A stretch of DNA of 64,000 bases from Desmodus rotundus. Lineage: Eukaryota > Chordata > Mammalia > Chiroptera > Phyllostomidae. Every line of letters begins with the position of its first letter. Position 1 is the stretch's first letter. Positions 21,370-33,894 of this stretch are shown here, in pieces. The stretch is taken from positions 111,831,195 through 111,895,194 of the forward strand of contig NC_071391.1 in NCBI RefSeq assembly GCF_022682495.2. Reading direction: 5' to 3'. The notes beneath the pieces are model-generated. The model worked only from the letters and a program-made list of their open reading frames with translations. It did no database searches and was not told where the DNA came from. Both the position numbers and the translations under genes were made by a program.

Positions 21370-23050
21370 TATCCTACACTTCTCTTCCCCTTCCAGCCTG
21401 GCTTCTTGAAAGGGGGTCCCCTCCCCCATTCTGTTTCCTCACCCACTCCCATCCCACAACAACCTGGCTACTGCCCTCACCATTCCACTGAAATGAGCCT
21501 TGCAAAGTCACAAATGGTCTCCCGGTGGCTTCATTCAACGGCCACCGTATGCTTCGCCAGCTTATGTAATAAAATTGGAAAGATGTGGACAAGATCATCG
21601 TGGTGTCTGGGAAAAAATGACAAGCAAATGCATGCAGTGTCTCATATTTTTATAGTAGGAACTCATTTTGTTATATATAGGCATCTACCCAAATACAGAA
21701 TATATTTGCATATAGAAGAAGTCAGGAAGGACATATATTGAATATGTAACAGTAGTTATGATGGGTGGTGGGATTTAGGTCAATTCTTAAGTTATACATA
21801 ATTATATATGTATATTTTTTCACCTCATGTATTTATGTGTGTGTGTATACACACACACACATACATATTCAAATTACCAGTACATAATGATCACATATTC
21901 CATATCTAAATAAAAATAAATAAATACATCACCTCAAAATACCCAGCGGCCCCCTTTCATTTCTTATGTGACATCTCAGCAGTATTTAACAATATTAACA
22001 TTGTTCTATACCCTTGGCTTTAAGGATATCACTCTCTCTTGGTCTTCCTTTATTTTCTTGAATCCTGTTCTTAGTTTTCTCTGTGGCATCCTCTTCTATA
22101 CCCATTGTCCCTTGCCTCTCCCTGCTCTACACATGGTGTCTAGGTGGTGTCATTCATGATGTCATTGGCTTACATTATGCTGAAAACTCCCAAATCAATT
22201 TCTGTAGCTCAGAGCTCCTGCCTCAAATCCAGCTTCCTATATGCAACCATTTACACCACGCTTGAAAATGATGAACCTGTCATCTTTCACTCCAAATTGG
22301 TCCAACTCCTGTACTCACAGGGCAGTGAATGGAACCACTACCTAAAGCCCTGCAAGAAATGTAGATGTCATTTTTTCTCTCCATCTTCTTACATCCTGCA
22401 TCAAAAGACTCATCAACCCTAATAAATTCTATCTCCAATATTTCAAAAACCCACTCACTTCTTTTTTTCTCTATCAACACTGCCTTAATCAAGGCTCTCA
22501 TCACATCCTCCTGAGAATATTGAACCGGCCTCTTGACTGGTCACTCACCTTCAGTCTCAGCTCCTCTATTCCCTTCTCTGTTCTGCAGCCTTAGGAGGTT
22601 TTCCAAAACATGAATGACACCCTGTCACTCTCTGCTGAAAGTCTCTAATGCCTTCCGCTGCCTATGGATCAAGCTGCAATGACATTTACAGCCCTCCAGG
22701 ATGGACTTGTTGCTCAGCGCTCATCCAGCTTGCATCCGAAGTCTTAGTGAACTTAGTGAACTGATATCTGTTCTCCAAGCTTTCATGTTCTCTGACCCCT
22801 GCAAGCCTTTGTGCCTGTCACCCCATCAGTAGGGAAGCTCCTTCCCTGTGTTCTGTACTTGACTTATTCCCAGTTGGCCTGCAGGACTCAGCTCTGGCAT
22901 CATTTCCATCCTTGCTCTCACATTACATCGTACTTCCTCCCTGTGCTATAAATCACACACTATTTTATTGTTCATTCATTTGTCTCACTAGAATCCTTGT
23001 TGAGATCCTTGAGGTCAGGACTGGAAATTTAATATTTCTTGAATAAATAC
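21370..23050 (+). pseudogene. L2 LINE relic: reverse-transcriptase region to 3' end
   Basis: It runs in sense order through the L2 RT and 3' UTR. It starts 'cttcttgaaagggggt' then 'accattccactgaaatgagc' (RT). Further RT-region motifs are 'gctgaaaactcccaaatcaa' and 'ggcctcttgactggtcactc', with 'ccctgtcactctctgctgaa' in the 3' UTR. The end reads 'gatccttgaggtcaggactg' and 'ttcttgaataaata'. It is broken by about 350 bp of unrelated AT-rich/microsatellite DNA (about 21605-21945). Open frames in this span (such as 21322-21741) are fragments with no intact RT. L2 died out before placental radiation, so a copy covering about 1.3 kb is relatively long. Confidence 0.75.
21830..21866 (+). repeat. (TG)n/(CA)n microsatellite
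   Basis: TG run, TATA, then CA run: a self-complementary alternating tract that could form a hairpin or Z-DNA. It lies in the non-L2 insert. Confidence 0.85.
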
Positions 23051-24387
23051 ATAAGTATATGATCGGCATAAAATAGGCAGCCACTTCCCAGCTGAAATGA
23101 CGTGAGGGAGACGTGAACCAAAGTCTCTTGAACAAATTTACCCACAAAATATTGCGGTGTCATTCTTCAACAGTCACTAAAGTAAATGTAGGTGCATCTA
23201 AATGTACTTGTTCAACCCAATACTGACAGCTTACAGAGCTCAAAATTCAGAAAAAGCTCCAGGAAAAAAATTCAGCACTTGAATAAGAGCCATCAGCACC
23301 GACAAGCGTGAGCTCTTTTCTGAGCAGGCACTTGGCTGCTGGCATGCCGTGATGTAATGCAGGAACACAGCAGCCCAAGTGGGAAAGCCAGTTTCTGTTT
23401 ACATCTTTACCTCCCAGCCACCCAAATGATTCTCTAGGCAAACCACCTGCTTCATCTGAAATTGTAGGGAAGCACCTTTATGGGCCTGAAAGAACCAGAT
23501 GGACTTCTGTATTCCCTTTAGTACTAAAATAAGTAATTATAACACTTCAGTGTGGATGCTTTTCTATAGATTACTTTCAGTTTTTATAATACAAAACATG
23601 ATAGACTAACTATGTAAGATTACGTGAAGGCTTAAGGGATTCCTTAAGGGTTCCAAAGTAATCTTTGTTAACCAAATTTAAATACTATCTTTCAGGCACT
23701 GGCATTATTGGCCGATCACAGGAAGGCGCTGACCTGGAATCAATGGGTAGACCCCCTGGCCCACACTCATCCCTCTCTTCTGACCAAAGACAGGAATGAA
23801 AGAAATGTCCCCACTGCCTGGATGTCAAACAAAGGGAACTTATAGCCTCAAGTGCATTGAAGACATAATTATATTTAATGCATAATAAAATTAATATGAA
23901 AAATACTGCACTGAAAACACATCTTCTTCCACTAACCCCTCAAAGTCTGCTGAACTTTCTCTTAAACACAATTTTAACTAATTCAAGTATTGTGTATATC
24001 CTCAGGTTTGGTTTAAGGCTGGATCCTTCTCCAGCCCAAGAGAAAGTCAATCATAATTATTCTATGTCCACTTTGTGCAGTTCTACATAATGGGAATTTT
24101 CACCTTGGCATTTTAGTTCAAGTCTGTGTTTGTCCCCAGATGAGATCCGACAACCCATTGGCGGGGGAGTTCTGGGAAAGGCTTTCCTGGAGGACAGACA
24201 GACATGCTACTCTCCCTATGCACAACTGTAATTACATGTGACGCTGCTTTACCAATACGTGACAATAGGAGGAGATAATGACAACAGCGGAGGATAGCAG
24301 GTTAAAAGGAGGAAAGGCACTTTGGTCTCTTATGACAATAATATATTCATTTAGCCAAGACTGAAACCGCCCTGGCTGTACAAGTAG
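23051..24387. other. Intronic DNA, nothing recognised
   Basis: No repeat family or exon is recognised in 1.3 kb. Confidence 0.35.
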
Positions 24388-24389
24388 TA

Positions 24390-24528
24390 CAGGCATACCT
24401 CAAAGATATTGAGGGTTCCGTTCCAGACCATAACAAAGCACCTCATAACATTTTGGGCAGTGAAGGGTCTCGCCTCCGGTTTGTACAAAAATGCAATACC
24501 TATCAAGTGCAATAAAACAAAGTATGCG
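24390..24528 (+). mobile_element. Short Tigger-derived MITE
   Basis: It starts CAGGCATACCTCAAAGATAT and 'gggttccgttccagaccata', and ends 'gtgcaataaaacaaagtatgcg'. TA dinucleotides flank it (24388-24389, 24529-24530). At about 139 bp it shares termini with the Tigger1 copy at 4.0 kb but is more deleted. Confidence 0.8.
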
Positions 24529-24640
24529 TATAAATACGATTTACACTATTTGCAGCCCAGACCCTCCTGACCTAATACTGCTGACTGTTTTCAAATGGCA
24601 TTCCTTGTACGGAAATTGGAGGACTGGAGACACACATGAG

Positions 24641-24861
24641 GGGGTCGACAAACTGAGCCCCCAGGCTAATTCTGCCCACTCTGCTCTTGTCAAAACTGTA
24701 TGAAACTGTTCTTTTGTCAGAACACAGACACTCTTTTTTCTATTGTCTATGGTTGCCTTCCTGCTACAATAGCAAAGTTGAGTAGTCAGAACAGAAACTG
24801 TATGGCCCACACCTGAAAATATTTAGTATATGGCCCTTTACAAAAAAGGTTGCCAGCCCCT
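24641..24861 (-). mobile_element. MER3-like hAT-Charlie MITE
   Basis: Ends 'ggggtcgacaaactgagccc' and 'ggccctttacaaaaaaggtt'/'gccagcccct' form the inverted termini. The core 'tattgtctatggttgccttc' and 'agcaaagttgagtagtcaga' matches the MER3 group as I remember it. Strand is nominal. Confidence 0.68.
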
Positions 24862-24870
24862 CCTCTCCAC

Positions 24871-25051
24871 CAGTAGATCTTAACTGGGGGCTGTATCACT
24901 CAGATAACGTTTTCCAGGGGCCATTTTGAATTTCCCAATCATCATGAAGTTCGACAGGGCCTGGGTTGTCTAATGTTGTACAGGGTAAAATTCCCACAAT
25001 ACAAAGCATGACCCACCCCAAATGCTAACAGTGATCCTGCTGAGAAACACT
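24871..25051 (+). mobile_element. MER20-type hAT-Charlie MITE
   Basis: 'cagtagatcttaactggggg', 'ccaggggccattttgaattt', 'gttgtacagggtaaaattcc' and 'gctgagaaacact' follow the MER20 order. It lies 10 bp after the preceding hAT element. Confidence 0.7.
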
Positions 25052-25142
25052 ACGCGTGCTCACTATAATAGCCCTGACCTTAACTGTTTGCCATGTCTCG
25101 GGCCACCTGAATTGGTTTTTACAGTGCATCTGCCATCATGAG

Positions 25143-25190
25143 TTTGATGGATTCAAACTTGCGAATTCAAACTTTGATGGATTCAAACTT
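25143..25190 (+). repeat. 18-bp direct repeat, 30-bp period
   Basis: 'tttgatggattcaaactt' occurs at 25143-25160 and again identically at 25173-25190, with a partial 'attcaaact' between them. Confidence 0.9.
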
Positions 25191-28100
25191 ACCTATTGAT
25201 TGCATAGGTAAATAGCAAAATAGAAGCATACTAATGAATACACTATCAATTCTCATGAGGTACTCGTTGACCAATTAGAGAAAATGTATTTATTATCATT
25301 TTGAGGGATTTTTTTTAAATTAGAATTTTCTGTTTGGGGACTTGCGTGGATGTAAACACAACGTTCTAAGTTTTATTCTAAAATAAGTTGGCTTTGCACA
25401 CTACTTTTATCGAAGCTTATTTTATTTTAAACTCATGGATTTTTAAGTGCTTTCTACTTTACAGAGTGATTATAATTTCTTTGGAGTTACTTTTATGCTA
25501 AGCAGTATTTATAAATTATCATAGTTATTCTAATTCCTGTTCAATAAAAAGACCTTAAGATATTTTATCGGAAAGAACTAAATCAGCCTTACGTAGAGAT
25601 CTAAATTGAAAGAAAACCCATGCATCTGAAACTATTGTGACTATTTCACAATCGAGAAATATATACCCTTAGCTACACAGTCAGATGAAACATGAAAATC
25701 AAAGAGGTTTAAAAATATGTGCATTACAATTCAAGGGATATAAAACAAATCTATCGTCAATGGAATACACCATATGTTCAAGAAATCATAATTCACCTAA
25801 AATTGTTATTTCAACCAAGGGATTACAAAACTAACAACTAGAAAAACCTGCTGAGACACTGCTTCAGGTAAGACCAGATGGAGGAGGGAGTGAGTGGTTC
25901 AGCAAATGAACCATTTCAGAAAATAACCAACCAGCACTTCAACTTTTCAGATTCGAGCCAATTGTTTTTTTCCTACTTTGCCGACTATACAGGGCAATAA
26001 GAGGAAGGCATTAGGGTGCTGTGAACTTCCTAAGTCCCAAGTATATTCCCAGTTTACTAAACCCTGTGGTGTTATTTGAGAGTTCTTGTATATTTATAGA
26101 ATAAAACTACCTAAAGCTCAATTTTCAAGAAAAAAAGTGTCACCAACCCCTCTATTTTCTAAAATGGCCACACTGTACTTATGAAAATGTTCACTATGTT
26201 CCAACCCCCCGGTTAAAGAGCAAACATTGCTGAGGCACTTCCTGGGAGACAAGCATTGGCTCTGCGATGCTGAGCAGTGGGGAGAATCGTTTCAGCCTGG
26301 AGAGTAAGGCTAAATGACCCCACCCACAGAAAAGCAATGTGGCACGTGCCTCCTGTAGGCCCACAGGACACAGACCCTGCCGAGCAAGCATGGAGCTGGC
26401 AGGGAGAGTACGCGCAGGACTACAGAGTAGACATTTGGATGAACAGACAGGTAAGAGCAAAATTAGGAGATAACACGTAAGGTGGACAGCATTATGAGCG
26501 CAGCACATGGGAGAAAAGGAAAACCACTAAAGTGACTGTGATTGGAGGGAATGCTGAGGAAATACACCAGAGATACTGAGGACCCTGATACAATGCAGAA
26601 GAAAGAACCAAACGGAACGAAAACCCTGCCACGGTACACACAAAACAGGACCCCACAGCTTGCAGAAAAGACCACAGCCAGGCCCTCAGCCTGCATAATA
26701 AAGGGTTGTAACCAGTTTGCAGAAAGAAAGAAGTGGAAACTGTTATCCAAGAACACCATAGATTACTCATCCTTTATCTTTTAATGTGTGCAGTAAAATA
26801 CACATTATTTTCAGCTTAGAGACAAGCTCATCCATTTCAAAAAGAAATGTTCTGGTTGTAGAAGGGAGTGAATGCCCCACTTAGCATCATTTAACATGTG
26901 TACCTGGAACCAGGCCCCGATGTCTCCATCACAATCAAGGCTCGAACGCCAAAGAGGCAAAAGTTAGGTAAGTGATGCCACTCAAATTAGACTTTGAATT
27001 ACAGAAAATGATCATAAAAATTGGAGAAAAAATAGAAAATTTAAACAGAAAGAGAAATTAGCTCCACTCACACACTCAGTACACTTCGGTGTATTTCATG
27101 CTATTCATCATAAAAGCTTTTCTTTAAAATTGAGACCAGCATGCACACTGTTTTAAACAACCTGTTTTGCTTGTTGCTTTTTTTACATTGCAGATCAGTT
27201 TTCAATGTTACTGTGTTTTGTGTTTAAACAGCTGCATAGTAAGCTATTTAATTTTCGTCCCCTGTTGTTTGTGTTTAGGCATACACGGTGTCTCCTCATT
27301 GTTGGAGATGAGCCCGCGCGTTAACTCCTAGAGGTGACTGAGTTATGACAAGGAGAAGACAAGGTTAGTGCAAGATCAGTCATTCACAGTTCCCAAGAAG
27401 AGGAGGCAGGACATGCTCTGCAGGGCCACATGGAGAAACACCAGGGTCAGGAGGCAAGAAGGGGGAAAGGAAAGAGCAGAGCCACTACGGAGGCCTCCAG
27501 GGGCAGGAATTGCTGAGGTGGGATAGGTAAGTCAGAGTAAGTTGTTTGTTTTTTTTCCAGAGTAAGTTTAGAATTGGGTTGTTTGAATAGTCACAGTGAG
27601 CTCTGAAATACAGGGGTGGTCCCTAGTTTTCTGGTACCTGGCCCCAGGGTAATTTAGGGCAGAAGAAAGACTGGCTCCGTGTGAGAGTTAGATAAAGGAA
27701 GTGGTCGTAGATAGAGCCTGGGATTGTTTGGCTCACGTAAAAAAGGCATGCTCCCCAGCATGCTGTTTACTACCTGTAGGAACGAGCTAGCCCTGGGGCA
27801 TACAGGACCCCCGGGACACGCAAAGCTCCAGGATGTCAAAACCTTATAAAACACAGAACATTTGAAAAAAAAACATGGTCGATACACTCATACAAGCAGA
27901 TACCCAGGAAGCTTCCTTTCAGCAGCAGCCTTTCCTCCTTCCATCATCTCCCAGGACACTGGGGTTCCGTTCATCCTGACCATGGATGCCTTCAGCACCC
28001 GATCCCGTTCTTTTTACCCAAACTCTGGAATTACTGCTGTGATCAACTCAAATCTAGGTTCCTCTAACATAAAAAAAAGACCACCAAAATGTTCTCAAGA

Positions 28101-30180
28101 TCACAACAGCTGAAAAAGCACCAGTACAAGTTTAGGAATCAAGCACTCTTTAGTCTTCTGCACAGAGTTGTTTCGAAGGTAAGTGAGCACTGTAGCTTTT
28201 GAATTTAAAATGTTAACTTCGTATCTTTCACCTCTGAAATTCAACTTCCAGTCGTTTACCTCACTGATAACACTTATAAAACACGATTCTCATGACTCTT
28301 ACATTCAGTTGTAACACCTGGGCATCTGCAAAGGCCAGTGTGGCAGGAACGGAGGGGAAGAGTGAAGGGGAAGGTGGGATCCGAGAACGGGGAAGGGCAC
28401 AGGTCATGAGAGAGCACCAAAACAAGGGCGAATGTCTGGACTTTGTTTCAGTGCCAAAGGAAATAAGTGGGGAGTTTTCAGCAGCGCCGTGATCAGCTTA
28501 CGTCAATTTTTATTATATCCTTCACCACTCGCCCGACTAGTCCAAAGACAGAGTTGTCGGGTTTCTGCAAAATATGCCTGAAGGGCACAGCTGTGCTGTG
28601 TGGGAAAGAGGATCAAGCTGCTGCCTGTGATGAGAGAGTAAAAGCTCATGAAAAAAGTCTGAGAGGATAGAAGTAATACTATAAAGTTGAAGAAAACAAA
28701 ATTAATAAGAAAGTTTATGAAGGCCCCAAAAAGTGAAGTCAGAGGCTATCTAAATGCTGCAGGAGAAAAAAAATTCCTCTGGAGAAAATATCACTTCACA
28801 AAATAAGTAGTATTCATGGTGGAAATGAGAAATCAGTAGAAATAATCTGAATTTCTCCTATGGCACAAAAAATAATTCAGCCCGGACCACACTCAAGAGA
28901 AATGCCATTAGTTCTTTAAAAGCATGCTTAAGATTTTTCAATAAAACTTTTATGAACAAAAAATTTCAGTTGTTCCACCACTCACAACCTCCCTCACTTC
29001 AGGCAACCTCACCAATTTGAGATTGTTATGGATCAAATGTGTTTTTGAAATAGGGAAAACCTACATCTAAATATCAATTAAGTTCCACAAGGACTTTCCA
29101 AGAATGACTTCTAATCACAAACATTCTATTTTAATAAATCTATACTATGTAAATATATACTCAACCTATTGAGCAAAGAATTCATCATTATATTTTATAA
29201 CATCCTTATGATCTGGCATAGCGTCAAGGCTATTCAAGAAATGGTATGTTTCCCCTCATTAAGCAGGATGTCTATTTAAAAGCATGTTTCTAAGACATCA
29301 AAAACCTTGAACAAGAAATGTTAACACAGTCACGATGCGTAGCTAAACACTACAGAAACTAACAATAGACTCCAAAAATAAATCATCAATAGAATATGTG
29401 TAGACCATGAGTTACTTATGCAAAAAACTTCTAAATCATTTGAACCACAAAAGATTAACCGTCACAACACACTAGAGTGAAATTCTATGACATAACAAGG
29501 AGGTTGGCCCCATGTACATACACAGACTTTACCTGTGATGTGGCTGCAGTTACGGCACAGCCAGGCCTGAGACGGTGAAATTGCACTTCATCTGTTCTAT
29601 TTGTCAGGCATTTGTGGGAAATCTGCCCCGAGGAGGAAGAGGCAGGCAGCACTGTACAGGGTATTTATAGGGTGATGCTACGAAGTTAAAGTACCTCTGA
29701 GAACACAGATATGTAGCCTTATTACTATTTGTGGCAAGCTCTCCTTGCCATATTTCAAACAACTCTGTTTCATGCGCTAACTGGTTTATTGGGACGGGGG
29801 GTAACACTGCTGAAATAACTGAAAACATAGGCTTTTAGAGTAGGAAGAAAACTGGGTTTTTGAAACAACAGATTCTTTATTGATGGCAAACCTATCCATA
29901 TCTGTGAAAACATTTTTCCTGTTTCAGTGGTGACCTCAAAAGGTGACCAGGCCAAAATAGACTCCCAGAGCAACGGCCCCCAAAACTTCTTCCATAGAAG
30001 CAGTCCTGAAGAGAAGCGGTTACACGAAAGGTAAGGCCCAGGGACAGGCGATCTTGGAAAACCTGCATCTGCCTATACAATTTTGCCAAGCTCAGAACCA
30101 ATGTTGAAGGTCTAAGCAAAAATTGTCAAACATTTACATGTTTTCTTTATATAATATTTCCATTAGCGTTCTGGAAAATT
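25191..30180. other. Intronic DNA with few recognisable repeats
   Basis: About 5 kb without a confident repeat call. A weak L1-like antisense hint lies at about 27200-27290 ('aaacagctgcatagtaagct'). Open frames here (for example 26508-26194 and 26759-26463 on minus) have no recognisable domain. Confidence 0.35.
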
Positions 30181-30440
30181 TCCTTACTGTAAAAGTCTCC
30201 ATCACTCTGTCCCCATCACAGATCTCTCCATAGAGAACTCACCACCTAGCCCGAGAGCAATTACTCCAAACCGCTCTCCAATGTTGTCTTCCTAACTGGA
30301 ATCCTTCTGCGATCCGCCTTCCTGTCCCATCGCACAGGCCGTTAGGCCCCACCCCTGCTTAGCTGCCCACAGTGCCCCTCTCACCTCCCCATTTTACACT
30401 TCCTTCCCACTCAAGTAGTTTTAACAAATACTTTTTTACT
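30181..30440. other. C-rich non-coding DNA before the L1
   Basis: Pyrimidine-rich sequence that merges into the L1 3' end. No separate feature is supported. Confidence 0.3.
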
Positions 30441-32173
30441 TCCCTAACAATTATCTGTGCTCTGCCTATTCATGTCTTTCCTACCGCCGCTTCCTGTAGC
30501 AACCACTGATCTTCTTACTGTCTCCATTGTTTTGGCTTTTCCAAATGCCAGTAGTCGGAATTATACGGTCTGTAATGTAGCCTTTTCAGATGAACTGCTT
30601 TCACTTAGCAACATGCATTTATGGTTTCCCCATGTCTTTTCATGGCATGATAGCTCATTTCTTTTTAGTGCTAAATAATATGCCGTTGTTTGGATATACC
30701 CTAGTTTATTTATTCACTCAACCACTGAAGGATACCTTGGTTACTTCCAACATTTGCCATTATGAATAAAGCTGCTATAAACATCTTTGTGCAAGTTTTT
30801 GTATAGGTATTAGTTTTCAGGTCCTTTGGGTTAATACCAAGGAGCAAGATGGCTAGATTGTAAGGTGAGAATATGCTTAGTGTTGTGTAAAAGAAAGTGC
30901 CAAGCTGTTTTCCCAAAATGGCTCTACCGTTTTGCCTACCCACCAGCAATGAATGAGAGTTTCCACTGCTCCACAACCTCACAGAACGAGGTGATACCAG
31001 TGTTTCAGACTTTGGCTATTCTAATAGGTGGGTCCTGGTGTCTCGATGCTGTTTTAGTTTGCACCTTTCGGATGACATATGGTGTGGAGTTTCTTTTCAT
31101 ATGCTCATTTGCCATTTGTGTATCTTCTTGGAGGAGTCTGGTAAGATCTTTTGGCCCATTCTTTAATTGGGTTTTTGCTGTTGTTGTTGTTGTTTTCTTA
31201 TCATTGGGTTTTAGAGTTTGTGTATTTTGGATAATTGTCCTTCACCGGCTGTTTCTTCTGAAAATATTTTCTCCTAGTCTGTGGGTTACCTTCTAATTCT
31301 CTTGATACGGTCTTTTTTCAAGAAATTTTAAATTTTAATAAAGTCAAGCTTATTTCTTTCAAGGATTGCACCTTTGATGCCATATAACTATACCCAATGT
31401 CCTCTAGGTTTACACCTGTTATATTCTAAGAGTGTTATAGTTTGTTTTATATTTAAATCTATAATTCATTTTGAAGAGTATGAAGTCTGTGTCTAGATTC
31501 ATTTATTTGCGTGTGGATGCCCAGTGGTCCCAGCACTATTTATGGACGAGCCTATCTTGCCCCATTGTATTGCCTTTGCTCCTTTGCCAAAGATCAATTG
31601 ACTATATTTATGACCATCTATCTCTGGGCTCTGTATTCTTTCCATAGATTCATCTATTTTTCCTTGTGGTTCTATCAGTTGTTGCCTCACATAATTTAAT
31701 GTGCGTACGTGTTAAGAATTGTTGCATTCTTGGAGAGCAAACCTCTTTACCTGTACATAATGCCTTTCTTTAACCCTAAAAACTTTTCTTATTTTGTAAT
31801 CTGTTCTATCTGAAATTAATATAGCTACTCCAGCTTTCTTTTTATCAGTGCTAGCATGGTTTGTTTGTCCCCATATACTTGCTTTCAATCTATATGTCTT
31901 TATATTTAAAGTTAGCATCCTGTATAGTTGGATAGTACTTTCTGATTTATTCCAACAACTTCTGTCTTTTAAATGGTGCATTTAGACCATTTATATAAAA
32001 AGTTACTAATGTAGCTGGAGTAGTATCTACCATAGTCATTACTGTTTTCTTTTTGTTGCTATTACTCTTTCTTCCTACTTTTGTGTTCAACTCTTTTTCT
32101 GCCTTTTGTGATTTTAACTGAACATTTCATATGATTCAAGTTTCTCTTCTTTCTTAGCACATCAGTTTTACAT

Positions 32174-32358
32174 TTGACCCTCAAAGTATGTGGGGTTTAG
32201 AGGCACCAACACCATCTCCTCTCCCACTCGTCAGTGAAAATCTACATGTAGATACTCATCAGCTCTCCACATACATGGATTCCCAACCACACACTGAAAA
32301 TCCAGTTGATCCTGGAAATATGCAGGTTTGAACTGCACAGGACCACTTATATGTGAAT
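32174..32358. mobile_element. Tigger/MER28-like DNA transposon fragment
   Basis: 'ttgaccctcaaagtatgtgg' with 'ggtttagaggcaccaac' at one side and 'gcaggtttgaactgcacagg' with 'accacttatatgtga' at the other recall the TGACCCTTGAACAAC...GAACTGCGCGGGTCC elements. It is inserted in the L1. The exact family and limits are uncertain. Confidence 0.5.
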
Positions 32359-32361
32359 CAA

Positions 32362-32460
32362 CTCTTCCTCTCTCTCCCTCTCCTCCTCCTCCTCCTTTTT
32401 CTTTTCCTTCTTCTCCTTCTTCTTTCTTCCTCCTTTTCTATTCCTTCTTCTTCTATTTTT
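32362..32460 (+). repeat. Polypyrimidine (CT-rich) tract
   Basis: About 100 bp almost entirely C and T, with CTC/TTC triplet character. It sits at the junction between the Tigger-like piece and the resumed L1. Confidence 0.85.
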
Positions 32461-32573
32461 AGTGGTTTCTCTGGACTTTGCAATTATATTTTAATTTTTA
32501 ACCATTTTAAAATCAATCTGTTTGTTGTAACTAGTGAAAATGCATAAATGTTTAAATAAAAAGTGAAAAATGT

Positions 32574-32784
32574 GCCCTGGCTGGTGTGGCTAAGTGGACT
32601 GAGCACCAGCCTGCAAACCAAAGGGTCGCCAGTTCAATTCCCAGTCAGGGCACAGGCCTGGGTTGAGAGTCAGGTCACCAGTACGGGGTGCACTAGAGGG
32701 GGCCACACACTGATGCTTGTCTCCCTCTCTTTCTCCTTCCCTTACCCTCCCTCTAAAAATAAAAACAAATAAAATCATTTTTTT
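32574..32784 (+). mobile_element. VES tRNA-derived SINE, copy 2 (sense)
   Basis: A complete-looking bat SINE. The head is GCCCTGGCTGGTGTGGCTAA. An A-box-like TGGCTAAGTGG lies at 32587-32597 and a B-box-like AGTTCAATTCC at 32631-32641. A CT-rich 3' part ends in a short A-rich tail. Perfect 14-bp target duplications AAAGTGAAAAATGT flank it (32560-32573 and 32785-32798). The internal boxes are a degenerate pol III promoter; it is not a functional tRNA gene. Confidence 0.95.
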
Positions 32785-33064
32785 AAAGTGAAAAATGTTA
32801 TCCCTAGCTCATTCTATCATTGTCTCACTTAGGGAAAGTATGGAAACTAATTAAGATAGTGCCCATGCTTTCCATATGGACTCTTCCTCTGTCTTTCCCA
32901 GCATATACAAAGATAAACAATGTGTATTTATTGATATAATTTGGGGGTTTGCTTTTTTATAAAAATGAGATCATAGTGTGTAGGGTAAGTACTCTGCAAT
33001 TTCACAATATGTAATTGACACCCCTTCAGGTCAACTGAAAAAACCTAGATGGTCCTGTGTTATA

Positions 33065-33535
33065 ACTGTGCAGTGGACAGACTCTTAGCTCCCTGTGTCC
33101 CTACATTATATAATCACTGTGCCTGGATGAAGGCAGAACACGACTTGCTTCTAGGCATCAGAATACAACAAAGATGATACGTGCATGTGATTGCGTGCAT
33201 GTGACTGTGTAATGGGGCTGTGAACACCTTCCCTTTGCTGGCTTTGCAGGAGCAGGCTGCCATGCTGTGAGCTGCCCTATACAGTAGGCCACCCAGCAAG
33301 GAGCAGCCCTTGCCTGGCAGCCTGGGACCTTCCATCCGACATCCCCTGAGGAACAGTATGCTCCTAACAAAGAGGTGAGCCTGGAAGTGAGTCCTTCCCT
33401 CTGTGAGGAGAAAGAGTTCTAGGTGACACCTTGACTGGAACCTTATGAGACCCTGAAACAGTGGATCCAGCTAAGCCGTGACTGGACGCCTGCTGCACAG
33501 AAACCATCAGAGGATGCATCATGGTTCCACACCCA
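33065..33535 (+). repeat. MaLR-like LTR remnant
   Basis: 'tgctggctttgcaggagcag', 'gctgccatgctgtgagctgc', 'ttatgagaccctgaaacagt' and 'atccagctaagccgtgactg' are in the order of a common mammalian MaLR LTR. The family name was not settled. No partner LTR is seen. Confidence 0.5.
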
Positions 33536-33639
33536 CACTTTTGTGGCAATATTGTTAACATGGCAACGGAAAACCAATATGCTACATGACCTTCTGCAGT
33601 TTGGATGTGCACAGTGTGTCCAAACATTCTACTGGGACA

Positions 33640-33730
33640 TTCTGGTTTTCAGGTTTTGCTACTACAAACAATGCTGTAATAAGCATCATGGAGGGTCTTT
33701 GCTTATTTCTGTGGGATACATTCCCAGAAA
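33640..33730 (-). mobile_element. Short old L1 3' fragment (antisense)
   Basis: 'ttttgctactacaaacaatg' followed by 'ctgtaataagcatcatggag' and 'gggatacattcccagaaa' is the complement of an L1M 3' block. Confidence 0.55.
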
Positions 33731-33894
33731 ACAGTGTGCCCATTAAATAATCTGTGAAAATAAAGATAATCTTCATTTAAATATATGTTCATTATACCTT
33801 TTAAAATTACTGGTCTACGTCTTTATTCTCCTGCACACTCATTTTTTTCTAAAATCCCCAAACAGGTCTCTTTTTTATCAATCAACACTCTACA

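Larger units (their letters stand above)
30440..32560 (-). mobile_element. Old L1 (L1MA/MB-like), antisense, internally deleted
   Basis: Read on the plus strand it gives the complement of the L1 3' UTR ('gcaaccactgatcttcttac', 'aatgaatgagagtttccact'). ORF2 C-terminal blocks follow ('tggcccattctttaattggg', 'gccaaagatcaattgactat'). At about 31690 it jumps to an upstream ORF2 segment ('attaatatagctactccagc', 'ttagaccatttatataaaaa'), so the middle of ORF2 is missing. L1 resumes after a Tigger-like insertion ('agtggtttctctggactttg', about 32459). Open frames within it, including a 143-codon one at 30865-31296 (+), are antisense shadows. Confidence 0.82.

Noticed and set aside
21322..21741. 139-codon plus-strand open frame
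   Set aside because: It starts near the edge of the L2 relic and runs into AT-rich filler. It does not follow L2 RT in one frame.
30865..31296. 143-codon plus-strand open frame, the longest in the window
   Set aside because: It lies wholly inside an antisense L1 (complement of ORF2 and 3' UTR). The frame is a strand shadow with no domain.
32574..32784. tRNA-like sequence with A and B boxes
   Set aside because: It is the head of a VES SINE with target duplications and an A-rich tail, not a functional tRNA gene.
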